A program made the translations under genes and the position numbers. Below, in pieces: positions 19,535 to 29,514 of a stretch of 29,850 nucleotides of DNA (its first letter is position 1; every line of letters starts with the position of its first letter). The DNA comes from Schoenoplectus triqueter (Eukaryota > Streptophyta > Magnoliopsida > Poales > Cyperaceae): assembly GCA_964058805.1 (NCBI GenBank), contig CAXKVV010001231.1:1-29850 (forward strand). The letters are read 5' to 3'. Under the pieces are notes generated by a model. That model was not told the origin of the DNA, did not search any database, and was given only the letters and a program-made list of their open reading frames with translations.

Positions 19535-20861
19535 AATCTGATGGTTGGCTCCAGATGCATGTATTTATCTCCTATAATATTGTCTCATTTTATTTTAAAG
19601 TAGCGCTAATGCATAATTGAAAGTCATTAATTTTGCGATTGGAGCAATTCATGTCAGGTATAAAATTGCAAGTTAGTCAAATAGCTTGTTTGTAACTAGA
19701 ATGATTTCAAGAGAATTTTTGATAAATTTAGCTTCAAGGACATTTCACTGGTATTGTAAAAAGAGGAAGCTTACAATGCGATAAAAACAGGGTTGATTCT
19801 GATTTTGACAAGGAAGAACAAGATGGTCAACAAAAGAAGGAGATGTTTCAAACAAGAAAAAAAAGGTCGGACAAATTTCCCCTTTTTCTTTTTCTTTTTT
19901 TTTCAAATTTAGGTTGGGGTTGCTCTGTGATTTTTTATCATATTTTATTATTGCTGGTTTATCTAAAATCATATTGGAACTTCGTCCCTGTGCCAAGACA
20001 ATGATCCCTATTTTTTAAGATTTTTGTACATTTTTTGGCTTTTTGGGTTATGTAAGAAAATTTGTTGAATTTTTAGTGAAATTGCCATTATATTTGGTTC
20101 TTTTAAGACAGTCGACAAATTTTGTTGAATTATAAGCGAGGTTCTTTTAACAGAGTTGATTCAACAAAAGAAATGACATATTTCTAACAAAGAAGAAAGT
20201 TTGAACGGGTAATAGTGGGTTTTGAAATGAATTGGATTCTAAAGCTTTTTCAGACATGTACCAATTAATTCCGCTTGCTGACTTAGTTTTGATTAGTACT
20301 GTGATCTGTTTCGTATTTTGTGTTTTTCACATGTTGTTAATTTCGTGGTTCACTTTTGTATTGTATTATTTACGGTTTGATTGTAATTGGCTTTTCTGTT
20401 TGGATAAAGATTCAAATAGATAACAAATTGATATATACAAACATTTGGAAATGATTTTACATATTAAAGTATTATCTTAAGGATAATTTTAATAATTACT
20501 TATATCTTTGGAAAAATATTTACTCTTTTATTTTTATATATAAAAATTAAGTCAATCATTTGATTTTTATTGTATATGCAAATTAACTCATTTGAATTTA
20601 GAACATGTAATCGCCTGCGCTTCGGTATATATTCAAATAAATAACAATTCATCTAACTTAATACTTTCTCATAACGAATGCCTTTGCATATCATTTTCTC
20701 TCGTAATTGAAGAATCTATGTAATTAAGAAAGAAAAACATTATATTGATGGAAGTACATTCAGAACAGAATTTCTTGCTAATAGTGTACTTTGTCTATTG
20801 TTAATTTATAATTTGTGTTTTTTTAAAGGCAAACAAAAAAATAATTAATTGTGATAAATAG
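19535..20861. other. Intergenic DNA
   Basis: No supported gene. Open frames at 19745-19996 (minus) and 20232-20423 (plus) are low-complexity or hydrophobic by AT bias. The phrase aaatttgttgaatt recurs around 20058 and 20118. Confidence 0.45.
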
Positions 20862-21462
20862 AGCCGCACAAAAAAAATTGTGGCTCAGCTCAGCTCGAGC
20901 TAATATGGTTCTAGCAAATCTGACTTGAGCTAATCTGGCTCGATAGTTAAATGAGCTGAGTTTGAATTAGGATTGGCTCGGCTTGAATAATAATAATTTA
21001 TATATTTTTTCTGATAAACTCTAATCCGATAATCCATCTCTCATTATCTCTCATCATCTCATCATTTTAGCGGCTTAACGATTTCTCATACTCACTCGTG
21101 ACTTGGCTCATATATCGGACTTGATAGTTTGTTTACTGGTTCATTCATTCAACTTAGTACAACAAAGATTTTATTGAAAATATAATTTGTTGATATATCA
21201 ATTTGTACTAACTCATTTATCATTTTTGTAGATTTACCGAATTTGCAGTTTGTAGATATACTAAATATAAATGTCAAACCGAGTCAACATAGATGCATTA
21301 GTTTGTGAGCTAGCTCATGAACTAGTTAGAATAGTAACAAACCGAGCTTGAACTAGATTTTTTAGCTCGAAATATTTTATGAGCTCGACTCTAATCGACT
21401 CATTTTTTTATGAGCCGAGTTAAAACTAAGCCCGACTCGCTCAAACTCTACTCGCCTTAGTG
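20862..21462. repeat. GAGCTCG-rich dispersed repeat, copy 2
   Basis: The ends at 20880-20985 and 21300-21450 are rich in GAGCTCG, GGCTCG and CTCGACTC words in both orientations, around an AT-rich middle. The left A-run followed by TTGTGGCTC and the word aatgagctgagtttga are shared with the copy at 985-1440. It is likely a non-autonomous element. Confidence 0.55.
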
Positions 21463-22612
21463 ATAAACTTAAAATAAACTTAAAAGGGACAATATGATTG
21501 GTAGCGAAGTGCGGATCGAGGCCCCATTTGAATTGATTATAAGTAAGCTGAAAAAAGAAAAAGAAAAATTATAATGATATCCTTTAATGATATTCATAAT
21601 AATCATAATATTAGATTGTTATTGACTAATTAATTAAGTTCATTCCCGGATAGAGATATCTCCTTTTTATACGTGTAGTCGAAATACTGAAATAAACTAA
21701 AAGTTCAATAGCTAGTGGGAACGAGTTCCACTACTTCGTACATGAAACAAATTTTAATTACTATAAAGTATTTTTTTCTTATTTTTTGAATGTTATATAT
21801 CACCTTTTCTAAATATTAATTATTAATTATACTTTTGTAAAATATAATAAATATTTACCTTTTCAATCCATTATTCATATTTAGTATGAAATTATCAAAA
21901 AAATTTATTGTTGAATTGTGATGTAGTTTATAAAATATTTATTATTTCATATCAAAAAATAAAATATTATTTAATTAAAATATCTACCTATTTAACTCAT
22001 AAAGTCCAAAAAAACCAGTAAAAACTCGTATAAAAAATTTATACATTTCAAGTTGGGTTATGGATGAGTTAGCTAAAAAAAAAAAATCTCCGATATAATC
22101 AGATTGATTCAAATTCTGATAAAAATAATATTAACCCATCCTTTGTTTACCCCGACCTAAATTAAATCATTCGATTTTGAATCTATTGTTATTCTTGTGG
22201 GATATATCTCAGGACTATGTTATCTTGATCAAAACTATAAAATCTAGAATGATGAAGTCAAATTGATCTCTCTCTCCTCTCTCATTTTCTCTCTTCTCAA
22301 AATCCATCAGATCCGTCTGTTTTTTTATCTCATAATTCCCATCGGAATAATAAATTTCTGTTAAAAGAATAACAGCATATTTGAACGCATAGTCAATTTA
22401 TCCACTCATTTTCTTGGTAACCAGGTACGTCCGAAATTAATTAACAATTACTTGCCCTTAATAGTCCTTCATTTTCCATGCAATGCATTAGGACGCTTTC
22501 ACTCACTCACCATCCGCTAATCACATCCAGGTACATCCAAACATAATAAAGGTCCACCAGCCATTAGTTCATCGCTGGCGTCACTCACCGCCTCTTTCTT
22601 ATCCCAGTCTTA
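21463..22612. other. Intergenic DNA upstream of the reductase gene
   Basis: AT-rich, with a GGATC/GATATAATC-type degenerate repeat at about 22000-22190. A near-identical 15-mer pair, ccaggtacgtccgaa (22421-22435) and ccaggtacatccaaa (22527-22541), lies in the proximal promoter. CATGCAATGCATT near 22479 resembles paired RY motifs. No lignin-type AC element with an exact consensus was seen. Confidence 0.45.
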
Positions 22613-22727
22613 TTTTATAAATCGACTTCCCTCATCATCTCTGTGCTCCACAAAATTGAGTTGCCCTGCAAACCAAGTGCAATCAGTGTAACTAATATCA
22701 ATCGAATTCATCCACATCCACATCCAC
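22613..22727 (+). promoter_or_regulatory. Core promoter and leader of the reductase gene
   Basis: A TATA box, TTTATAAAT, lies at about 22614-22622, roughly 105 nt before the ATG. The leader is C/A-rich with a repeated ccacat just before the ATG, and contains no upstream ATG. The transcription start is placed near 22645 by spacing only. Confidence 0.55.
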
Positions 22728-24554
22728 ATGGCATTTGAGAAGAGCAAAATCTTGATCATCGGCGGTACCGGCTACATAGGAAAGTTTGTGGTATCTGCAA
22801 GTGCGCGCTTGGGCCACCCGACATTTGCTCTTGTACGAGACACTGCTCCCGCCGACCCCGCCAAGGCCAAGCTTCTGGAGAGCTTTAAGGATTCTGGCAT
22901 CACTCTTGTCAAAGTCTGGCCTCTGTAACTTCTAAATTAATTTAATTTACTTCTCCTCCTTGTTACTTGTCTGTTCTCCTCCTTTTCTTCCTTATTCATT
23001 TTTTAAACCAGCACATGCTGTGATGAACTGAAGATTTTATAAATTAACAGAAAGGTTTGCAATTGATTAACTGATCATGATGAACAGGGAGATTTGTATG
23101 ATCATGAGAGCCTGGTGAAGGCAATAAAGGATGTCGATGTTGTCATATCCACTGTCGGTTCCCATCAAATAGCTGATCAAACAAGGATCATTGCTGCAAT
23201 CAAGGAAGCTGGCAATGTCAAGGTCACAACAAATATACTAAATTTGAAACTGAAAATCTGGCTAGCAATTATTAGAAGTTATATAAAATCAGGCTTATTA
23301 TAACACAATTGATTAAAACTTAACTACAATTAATTCAAAACTTAACTACAATTAATTCGAACCCGGCTGTAATTAATTAATGTGTACACTATATATCCAT
23401 GCAGAGGTTCTTACCATCAGAGTTTGGAAATGATGTAGACAGGGTGCATGCAGTGGAACCAGCCAAGTCAATATTTGCACTCAAAGCATCGATCCGGCGG
23501 GCCATAGAGGCGGAGGGGATACCGTACACTTATGTGTCATCCAACTATTTCGCTGGCTATTTCATTCCCACTTTGGGTCAACCAGCACCCCCTACAGATA
23601 AGATTATCATCTTAGGAGACGGAAATACTAAAGGTATAAAAAAATGGAGTTACTCACTGACTAATTGATTATGAAAAAAAAATAATAATAAGCAAGATCT
23701 CATTAATTGTATTTGATTGGCAATTAGTATTTGCATTGAAAACATTGTGTGTGTTTTCAGTGGTCTATGTTGATGAAGCTGATATCGGTACATACACCGT
23801 CAAGGCAGTGGATGACCCACGTACCTTGAACAAGGTGTTGTACCTGCGACCGCCGGCGAATACATTGACCAAAAACGAGTTGGTGTCACTGTATGAGAAG
23901 ATAACAGGAAAGAAATTCGAGCACATTTATTTGACTGAAGAAGAAGTCTTAAAGCAGATCCAAGGTGCCATTAATTAATTAAATTAGTTGTATGTTAAAT
24001 TGTACACACAAATTTATATACTAACACTAAGCCAAAATCATCCTTAATTTTATTGATCACGTTGCCTTTGAATTTGCTTAATCTAGTTGGCATGGCCTTT
24101 ATTCCACCACATCAACCAGCTAGTATATGGTAGTATTGTGTCACGCTCACACAAACACACGCTGGAATTTGTTGGTAGTCCTTGTAAACGCACAAGTATA
24201 TTTACTTTTCACACTTAAATGTGGTTCTATTTACATTATTTCTACTGAATTAAAACAAAAAATTATAACTTTTAGGGCTGTTTATGAAAAACAAACTCAG
24301 ACACGTACCTAGGCTTGCCTTCACTTGGATCCCCCCACTATGTGCATGATATTATTATTACATGTTGATTTTCTTAATTTTCAGAGTCGCCTGTTCCTCT
24401 AAAAATAATTCTATCAATCAATCACTCGGTGTTTATAAAGGGAGACCACACCATTGAGATCGAACCTTCTTTCGGCGTAGAAGGGACCGAGCTCTATCCT
24501 GATTTCAAGTACACCCCTGTTGAAGAACTCATTAGACGCTATACCTCCCACTGA
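22728..24554 (+). CDS. PCBER-like: NADPH-dependent isoflavone-reductase-like protein, PCBER type
   Basis: Five exons read as 22728-22913, 23088-23222, 23405-23633, 23761-23964 and 24385-24554, giving 307 residues plus TGA, the usual length of phenylcoumaran benzylic ether reductases. The Rossmann NADPH motif GGTGYIG lies at 12-18 in KILIIGGTGYIGKF. RFLPSEFGNDVDRVHAVEPA follows at 108-127. Lys134 in FALKASIRR corresponds to the catalytic lysine of PCBER. EGIPYTYVSSNYFAGYF, GDGNTK, VVYVDEADIGTYT and the C-terminal LYPDFKYTPVEELIRRY complete the family signature. PCBERs reduce benzylic ethers of 8-5' linked neolignans such as dehydrodiconiferyl alcohol in the cytosol, within lignan/phenylpropanoid metabolism. 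Relatives (isoflavone, pinoresinol-lariciresinol and eugenol-synthase types) share the fold, so substrate is inferred. Intron 1 begins with the weak donor GTCTGG. Confidence 0.93.
23315..23358. repeat. 22-bp perfect tandem duplication in intron 2 of the reductase gene
   Basis: aaaacttaactacaattaat followed by tc occurs twice, at 23315-23336 and 23337-23358. A degenerate third copy, containing ctgtaattaatt, follows. It sits about 45 nt before the intron acceptor, near where the branch point is expected. Confidence 0.8.
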
Positions 24555-25084
24555 TTAATTAATATAACGTGGAGGAGAAAACTTGGACGATGCATGATTA
24601 GTATATATCGCAATAAAATAATTAGATCTGAGAATTTTTATCCGAGCTTTTTGTGAGTGGGAACTGTGGTTGTTGATATTTTGTTATTGTTGTCATTATT
24701 CTTGTTGTGTTGTGGGATGTAGGGTGGAAATGTATCTTAATAAGACGATAGTCAACTTATTTCTCAATAAGATTGATCCAATTGAACTGACATATACATG
24801 GTTGTTGGTATGTTTTGAGGATAACAGATTAAGATTTTCTTTCTTACAAAGAATTATAGATAAATAAGGAAAATAGAATAAGATATTGAAAACATATTTG
24901 ATAAATTGAATTCTTCATATAAAGATATATTTTAGGCTGCTCAAGATGGTGAAGAATCACTTCATGTATTCTAAATTTCTAAAAGAGAATGATTTGTCTT
25001 ACAACATTTTTGATAGATTGGTAGACAAAAAAGGGCATCATTATCATTTAAAAATTCAGAATATATATATAGAGAGAGAGAGAA
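24555..25084. other. 3' flank of the reductase gene and intergenic DNA
   Basis: The 3' UTR probably ends within 24600-24850: aataaaata occurs at 24612 and T/G-rich DNA follows. No further gene is supported. A (TA)n(GA)n tract at 25061-25083 borders the next element. Confidence 0.45.
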
Positions 25085-25493
25085 AGAGAATTAAGCTATG
25101 GTATTTTACAAAGTACAAAAGTGTTGTGCGTTTTGTGCTCTATTATTAATTTTAAGTCAGAAATGATCGATCCAAACCGCTCAATCTAATCTCCATATTA
25201 AAATCTATTAGTAACCCAAATTTTATATTTTTTTTGAAATTCATTTGCTATTTTTTTGGATATGGAGAAAAACGTCATTTTTGGATGAATCAGAATTCTA
25301 AGATCAAGTCATTTTCTCCTCATAAAAAAATAGCAAAAAAATTCTAAAAAAATATAAAATTTGGTTTATTAATAGATTTTGATATGAATATTAGATTAAA
25401 TGGATTAGATCGATTATTTCTGACTTGAAATTAAAAATAGAGCGCAAAGCACACAACGTCTTTGTACTTTGCAAAGCACCATAGTCGGACTCT
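25085..25493. mobile_element. Foldback MITE with near full-length inverted repeats
   Basis: Left AGAGAATTAAGCTATGG pairs with right CCATAGTCGGACTCT. Both arms continue through tttacaaagtac, tgctctat, agtcagaaatgatcgat, aaaatctatta and ccaaattttatattttttt, to a loop near 25270. (TA)n tracts flank both ends, as in the other (TA)n-bordered elements, but the arm sequence is a different family. There is no ORF. A partial relative may lie at 29515-29762. Confidence 0.7.
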
Positions 25494-25599
25494 ATATATA
25501 TATATATCATTTTGCAACTAAGGTGTGTACAGTTGAATTTTTATCAAAGAACCAAGAAGAAAGAAGGATGATGAATTGTATTTTCATTGTGATTCTAAC

Positions 25600-25793
25600 C
25601 ATGGACGGATTCAATGGGGGTTGGGGTGGGTCAGCTCCCTAATTTTTTAAAAACGTTCGAAAAATATATATAATTTCATAAAAAATTTAAAAAATTATAT
25701 AGTTGGCTCCTTCTAATATCTTTTTCTCTATAGTAAATATCTGACCCCTCCAGCCCCGTCTCCCCTCAATTTACAATCCTGACTCTGTCCCTT
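25600..25793. mobile_element. hAT-type MITE with perfect 8-bp target duplication
   Basis: The 194-bp element begins CATGGACGGATTCA and its inverted right end reads AAGGGACAGAGTCA. ATTCTAAC is repeated at 25592-25599 and 25794-25801, the 8-bp target size of hAT elements. Subterminal G-rich (left) and C-rich (right) tracts are complementary (gggtcagctcc; tctgacccctcc). It is non-coding. Confidence 0.65.
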
Positions 25794-25801
25794 ATTCTAA
25801 C

Positions 25802-26198
25802 AAGTACAAGCTTGGTATATATATACTCAATATTAAATATAGGCTTCCAGCCATATTGTAATGTTCTAATTCTGTCCGTACAAGATTTACTTTAGTGGCT
25901 CTCTTATCTCTCTAATTTGGGCCGATTATGATGCTTTGAAGCCCAAATCCTAATTTATTATTTTAATCACATTTTTCAGCATGTACCTTGGTGACTCCAA
26001 TTAGATGGATGGTTCCTACGACTGAGATTACTGAGCAGTAATAAGCATTCCTATAATTTACCATCAGACAAGTAATGCAAAGGAAAAGGAGTAAAGTTAG
26101 GTACAAAGTTGGAGAATTCTTTTATTTTTCTTTGCACCGTGATGGTATTCAATCATGAATTTATGATACACAGATTGAACCAGAATCATTGCCACATA
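25802..26198. other. Intergenic DNA
   Basis: No gene or repeat was recognised. Confidence 0.5.
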
Positions 26199-26316
26199 TT
26201 TCTAATACACAATCTGATATTAGAAATTTGGTTCAATTTGAACCACAAAGCAGAAGTTTTCTAATACACAATCTGATATTAGAAATTTGGTTCAATTTGA
26301 ACCACAAAGCAGAAGT
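26199..26316. repeat. Perfect 59-bp tandem duplication containing two palindromes per unit
   Basis: Units at 26199-26257 and 26258-26316 are identical. Each unit holds two hairpins, TCTAATA...TATTAGA and TGGTTCA-A-TTTGAACCA. Absence of mismatches indicates a very recent duplication, or an assembly artefact. Confidence 0.9.
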
Positions 26317-27477
26317 AGCACAGAAAGCAACAGTGTTAACTGAGAAAAAAAAATAGATTTGTTGCGATTCGTCACCAAAGTAATAGAACTTGAATTTCCT
26401 ATTTGGTGTGATCTATTGTCCGTGGCAAGAAAAAATGATTTTTTTTTTCAGTTTCACAACTTCAGAAAATTCAGACACGAATACCTTTGTAAAAGAGGAA
26501 ATTACAACAGACCTAAGGAAATACCTTAAATATCTCTCACCAATTATGTCAATGTTTCTAATATGGATTGCAATATTCCCCGGACATAGAAACATGCATA
26601 AATCAGATTTTTGTTCTTAAATCTTTTGCTCAAGAGGAGGAAGTAATCACAATATTAGAAAGCTCCAGGGAATAATGAAAAAAATAATCTGTAGGGATGG
26701 AAGCATGTATCCATGTTTGATGAGAGATAAAGATGAGAATATTTTATAGAGATGACCCTGTTGAGAATCCCTCATGCTCTTTTTAACTGACAATAATAGC
26801 TAGCATTATTATTTTCTTATCTGATAATTCTACAATCTGAGACTGAGGGGACAAATACATCAATTGCGCACTGCATATTCATAAGTCTACTTAAATTTAT
26901 TGTTAAAAACACGGGAATGGTTCAATGAATGGTCCAGAAGCACAAACAAAAGGCCAATTTAAATGATCTGTTAATTGTATGTCTATACCAAGGGTCCTGC
27001 AAATAGAACCATGTTTATTTGTGTTGATGTTTTTCTTTGTTCAATTTTTGTTGATGTTTAATAGAGCCATGTCTGCAATAGGAACAAAAATATTAGTCGA
27101 TAAAATGGGGAAATGGAGCACAACCGAGTATATCTGACCAAATGAAACAAACAGGTTAGGAACAATAGACCCAAAATAAAGCTAATTTTGGACTAATCAC
27201 CATTATTACAAACCAGGGAATTAAAACAGATCACACTGGCAATAAAGAATTCTGAAAGTGGAACTTTATAGTAGAGGCTGAGAGAACATGAATCTTGCAT
27301 CCGAGTTAAATTCTAGAAGAGAATGCAATTAATCATATGTTCTGAGGCATGAGAGTGTTGTAAATTATAGGTTGAGTGCCGAGTTTATCAGTTAGAAGAA
27401 TCAGCTGTTGTTAATGTGATATAAGAGTTTTAAGTTGAAACATCGTACTACACTACTACTAATCATAGAAGTTAGTA
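26317..27477. other. Intergenic DNA
   Basis: No gene is supported. The overlapping plus and minus frames at 26390-26620 are mirror images without family resemblance. Confidence 0.45.
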
Positions 27478-27517
27478 TCTTACGATTCACGATACGAATC
27501 TTACGATTCGATACGAT
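27478..27517. repeat. 20-bp tandem repeat built from ATACGATTC-type words
   Basis: atcttacgattc occurs at 27478-27489 and 27498-27509, each followed by a GATACGA word. Such runs occur in degenerate plant transposon ends. Function is unknown. Confidence 0.55.
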
Positions 27518-27599
27518 ACAAATGGATAATGATATGAATCTATACTTTGTATTTCTAGAGAGAAGAATTTTAAAAATCGTGTCTGTATCTTTTTGAATA

Positions 27600-27780
27600 A
27601 TGACATGAACTATCAAACGATAATGAAATTGCATGAAATTTGAATGATCATCAATCTAAAAATAGAAGAATCCATCTATATTTTTTTTTCATTTTTAAGA
27701 TTTTTTTGTATTTATTTAGAGGTTCATTGTCAAGGTTGTCAAAATAATCCATTGTCAACTGATCCCTTCTCTACAACTAA
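27600..27780. mobile_element. Half copy of the Mutator-like MITE of 12167-12550
   Basis: From catgaactatcaaacgataat through ttcattgtcaaggttgtcaaaataatcc to the gatccctt tip, this matches, in order, the right half of the MITE at 12167-12550. The partner arm is missing on the left. It sits directly beside the decayed Tm-1-like exon, inside what would have been its next intron. Confidence 0.55.
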
Positions 27781-27817
27781 TGCTTATTTGGAAACATTAC
27801 TGAAATTTGAGATTTAC

Positions 27818-28066
27818 CAGAGAACAATAACATCAGGATTAACTGCTACAGCTGAATCTGCAATTGTTCGCACACGCACGACAGTCATCTAAAGTGACAG
27901 TTGTCTTTGCACCAATAGAGCCTGATGTCGTCAGACCCATGTGGTCTACTATTGTGCTGGCACCTGCCTAAGCCATGGCCACAGACTCATCTGGATTAAA
28001 TACATATGGTGTGGTCAAGAGCCCCATCTTATGAGCCTTGTTTATCATCTCCACCTCCAAATTATA
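27818..28066 (-). pseudogene. Decayed exon of a Tm-1-like TIM-barrel protein
   Basis: The minus strand reads [17 protein letters not shown], then [15 protein letters not shown], a TAG at 27970-27968, then HMGLTTSGSIGAKTTVTLDD. After a frame change it continues VRTIADSA and NPDVIVL up to a good donor, ctctg|gtaaat. The order matches, from memory, the C-terminal TIM-barrel domain of plant proteins related to tomato Tm-1 (UPF0261 plus PEP-hydrolase-like domain; about 750 residues). The stop codon and a loss of about 2 nt near 27882-27886 make it non-functional. Neighbouring exons were searched for by eye and not found; the following intron is occupied by a half MITE. It is a pseudogene exon, probably from gene-fragment capture, translocation or whole-gene decay. 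Confidence 0.75.
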
Positions 28067-28377
28067 TTACAAAAAAACGACAACAAATCTACATTTATTA
28101 ATACAAAATAAGATGTACTGTACTGGCTTTTATCGGGAATGAACAAACAATCACTTTTTTATCACTCATAATATGATAACCTGTTAATAACGGAAAAAGA
28201 GATGAATAAATTTCAATTCATAATTCAATTTCTTGATTGGATTGTAAACAAACTCTTTCAATATCACAAACTATTATGTCACTCCTTTACAATTGGGGAA
28301 AAAAATCAGACACCTAGTGTAACTTGTTGAAAATAGCACCTTGCAAAACCACCCCTGTCAAGCACACGTCACCTTGT
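28067..28377. other. AT-rich intergenic DNA
   Basis: No upstream exon of the Tm-1-like relic and no repeat family was recognised here. Confidence 0.45.
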
Positions 28378-28385
28378 AAAACTGG

Positions 28386-28564
28386 TAGGTGCAAATTCAG
28401 AGTTTCGTCTAGGAGGTAAAAATTAAATTTTTTTTAGAGGGAGGGCAAAATAAATATATTTTCTAATTTTTTTCTGAAAATATACATAAAAAATAAGAGT
28501 ATAAGTACAAAAAAAAAATTCAAGCAAGGGCAGCTGCCCCTGGTTCTACCTCCATCCGCCCCTG
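28386..28564. mobile_element. hAT-type MITE with perfect 8-bp target duplication
   Basis: The 179-bp element begins TAGGTGCAAAT and its inverted right end reads CAGGGGCGGAT. AAAACTGG flanks both sides (28378-28385, 28565-28572), the 8-bp hAT target size. The right subterminal region contains the palindrome GGGCAGCTGCCC. It is non-coding and related by its tips to the elements at 3414, 17939 and 25600. Confidence 0.7.
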
Positions 28565-28572
28565 AAAACTGG

Positions 28573-28974
28573 TGATGGATGGATCAAACTTTAAATGATA
28601 TTTAGCTAATAACAATACATATGGAATAGATAGTATTACTTCTAATTATCAGCATGCCTCCTCTTGTGTCTGCGGGCTCCATGAGTTCCCTGTGAATTAC
28701 GTGTCTTTTTTTTTTTTTTTTTGCTTCTTCACACTGCATTAAGGGAAACAATAAATATACTAAAACTCGTTGCAATGGCATTACAGCACTATATGCTGGC
28801 ACGCAAAAAAAATAAAAGCTTCAGCAACCACTGAGCCAGAGGTATACCAGAAAATCTGAGACAAGAAAAAAAATATTGTCTCCTGCTTTTTGCAATTCAT
28901 TTTCAGAAAAAAAATATATTATGTAACAAACAAATAGACATGAAATTAGACAAAGTTAGTACCAGGTAAAGGCT
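28573..28974. other. Intergenic DNA with a small GC-richer patch
   Basis: On the minus strand an acceptor-like taatgcag at about 28743-28736 precedes an A17 run and then a short open stretch reading NSQGTHGARRHKRRHADN before a stop near 28640. No family was recognised and the homopolymer makes the frame uncertain. The rest is AT-rich. Confidence 0.3.
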
Positions 28975-29200
28975 TCGGTACGCGAAGAAATCGTGAAGAA
29001 CCGGCGGTTGTTGAGTCAAAGACGGATTAGGGTTTCAGTTCGCGAGAGAGCGGGGTCGAGAACAGCGGTGTGCTCGCCCTCTCCGATCATCGCGAAGCGT
29101 CGTAAGAGAGCTGAATACGAGGGAAGACGTCGAGCTGAGGAGAAAGTAGAGAGAGACGAAGAAGAGGCGCAGAGACATTTGGTAATCCCTATCGGATCGG
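28975..29200 (-). promoter_or_regulatory. Candidate 5' end of an unidentified minus-strand transcript
   Basis: This is the GC-richest patch in the last 5 kb. Read on the minus strand it is pyrimidine-rich like a plant leader and contains a telo-box, AAACCCTAA, at about 29034-29026, a motif typical near starts of translation-related genes. It holds a 47-codon minus-strand ORF (29178-29035) that starts MSLRLFFVSLYFLLSS, signal-peptide-like, and ends before the telo-box. Possible donors lie near 28980-28960. No downstream coding exon was identified, so the gene cannot be named. An antisense reading (28993-29223, plus) is Arg/Glu-rich and is probably a shadow. Confidence 0.35.
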
Positions 29201-29320
29201 GTTTGGAACTGAGAAGTAAATAAAGTGTCGGAATGAAAATGAAATTAATCAAAGATCGGATGATTGAAATAACTTTGGAACCAATTTGATCCCAAGGGCT
29301 TGGAACCTCCCATCCTCCTA

Positions 29321-29472
29321 CTGTATTAATTATAATTGTATCACAAATCACACTCAATATTAGTTTATTTATGGGCTCCATACTCAGTAATATATCAATA
29401 CTATATTAGTTGTTATTGTACTACAAATCACGCTCAATACTTTATTTATGGGCTGCATACACAGTCGATACT
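29321..29472. repeat. Diverged tandem duplication, about 75-80 bp units
   Basis: Units at 29321-29400 and 29401-29472 share caaatcac.ctcaata, tttatttatgggct.catac and cagt..ata blocks in the same order. They differ at roughly one position in five, so the duplication is old. Confidence 0.65.
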
Positions 29473-29514
29473 ACAATCGATATCAGGTTTGTTATTCAAA
29501 GTAAGAATTTGAAT

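Noticed and set aside
26390..26620. Opposed frames at one site
   Set aside because: They are mirror images of one AT-rich stretch, without protein similarity or splice context.
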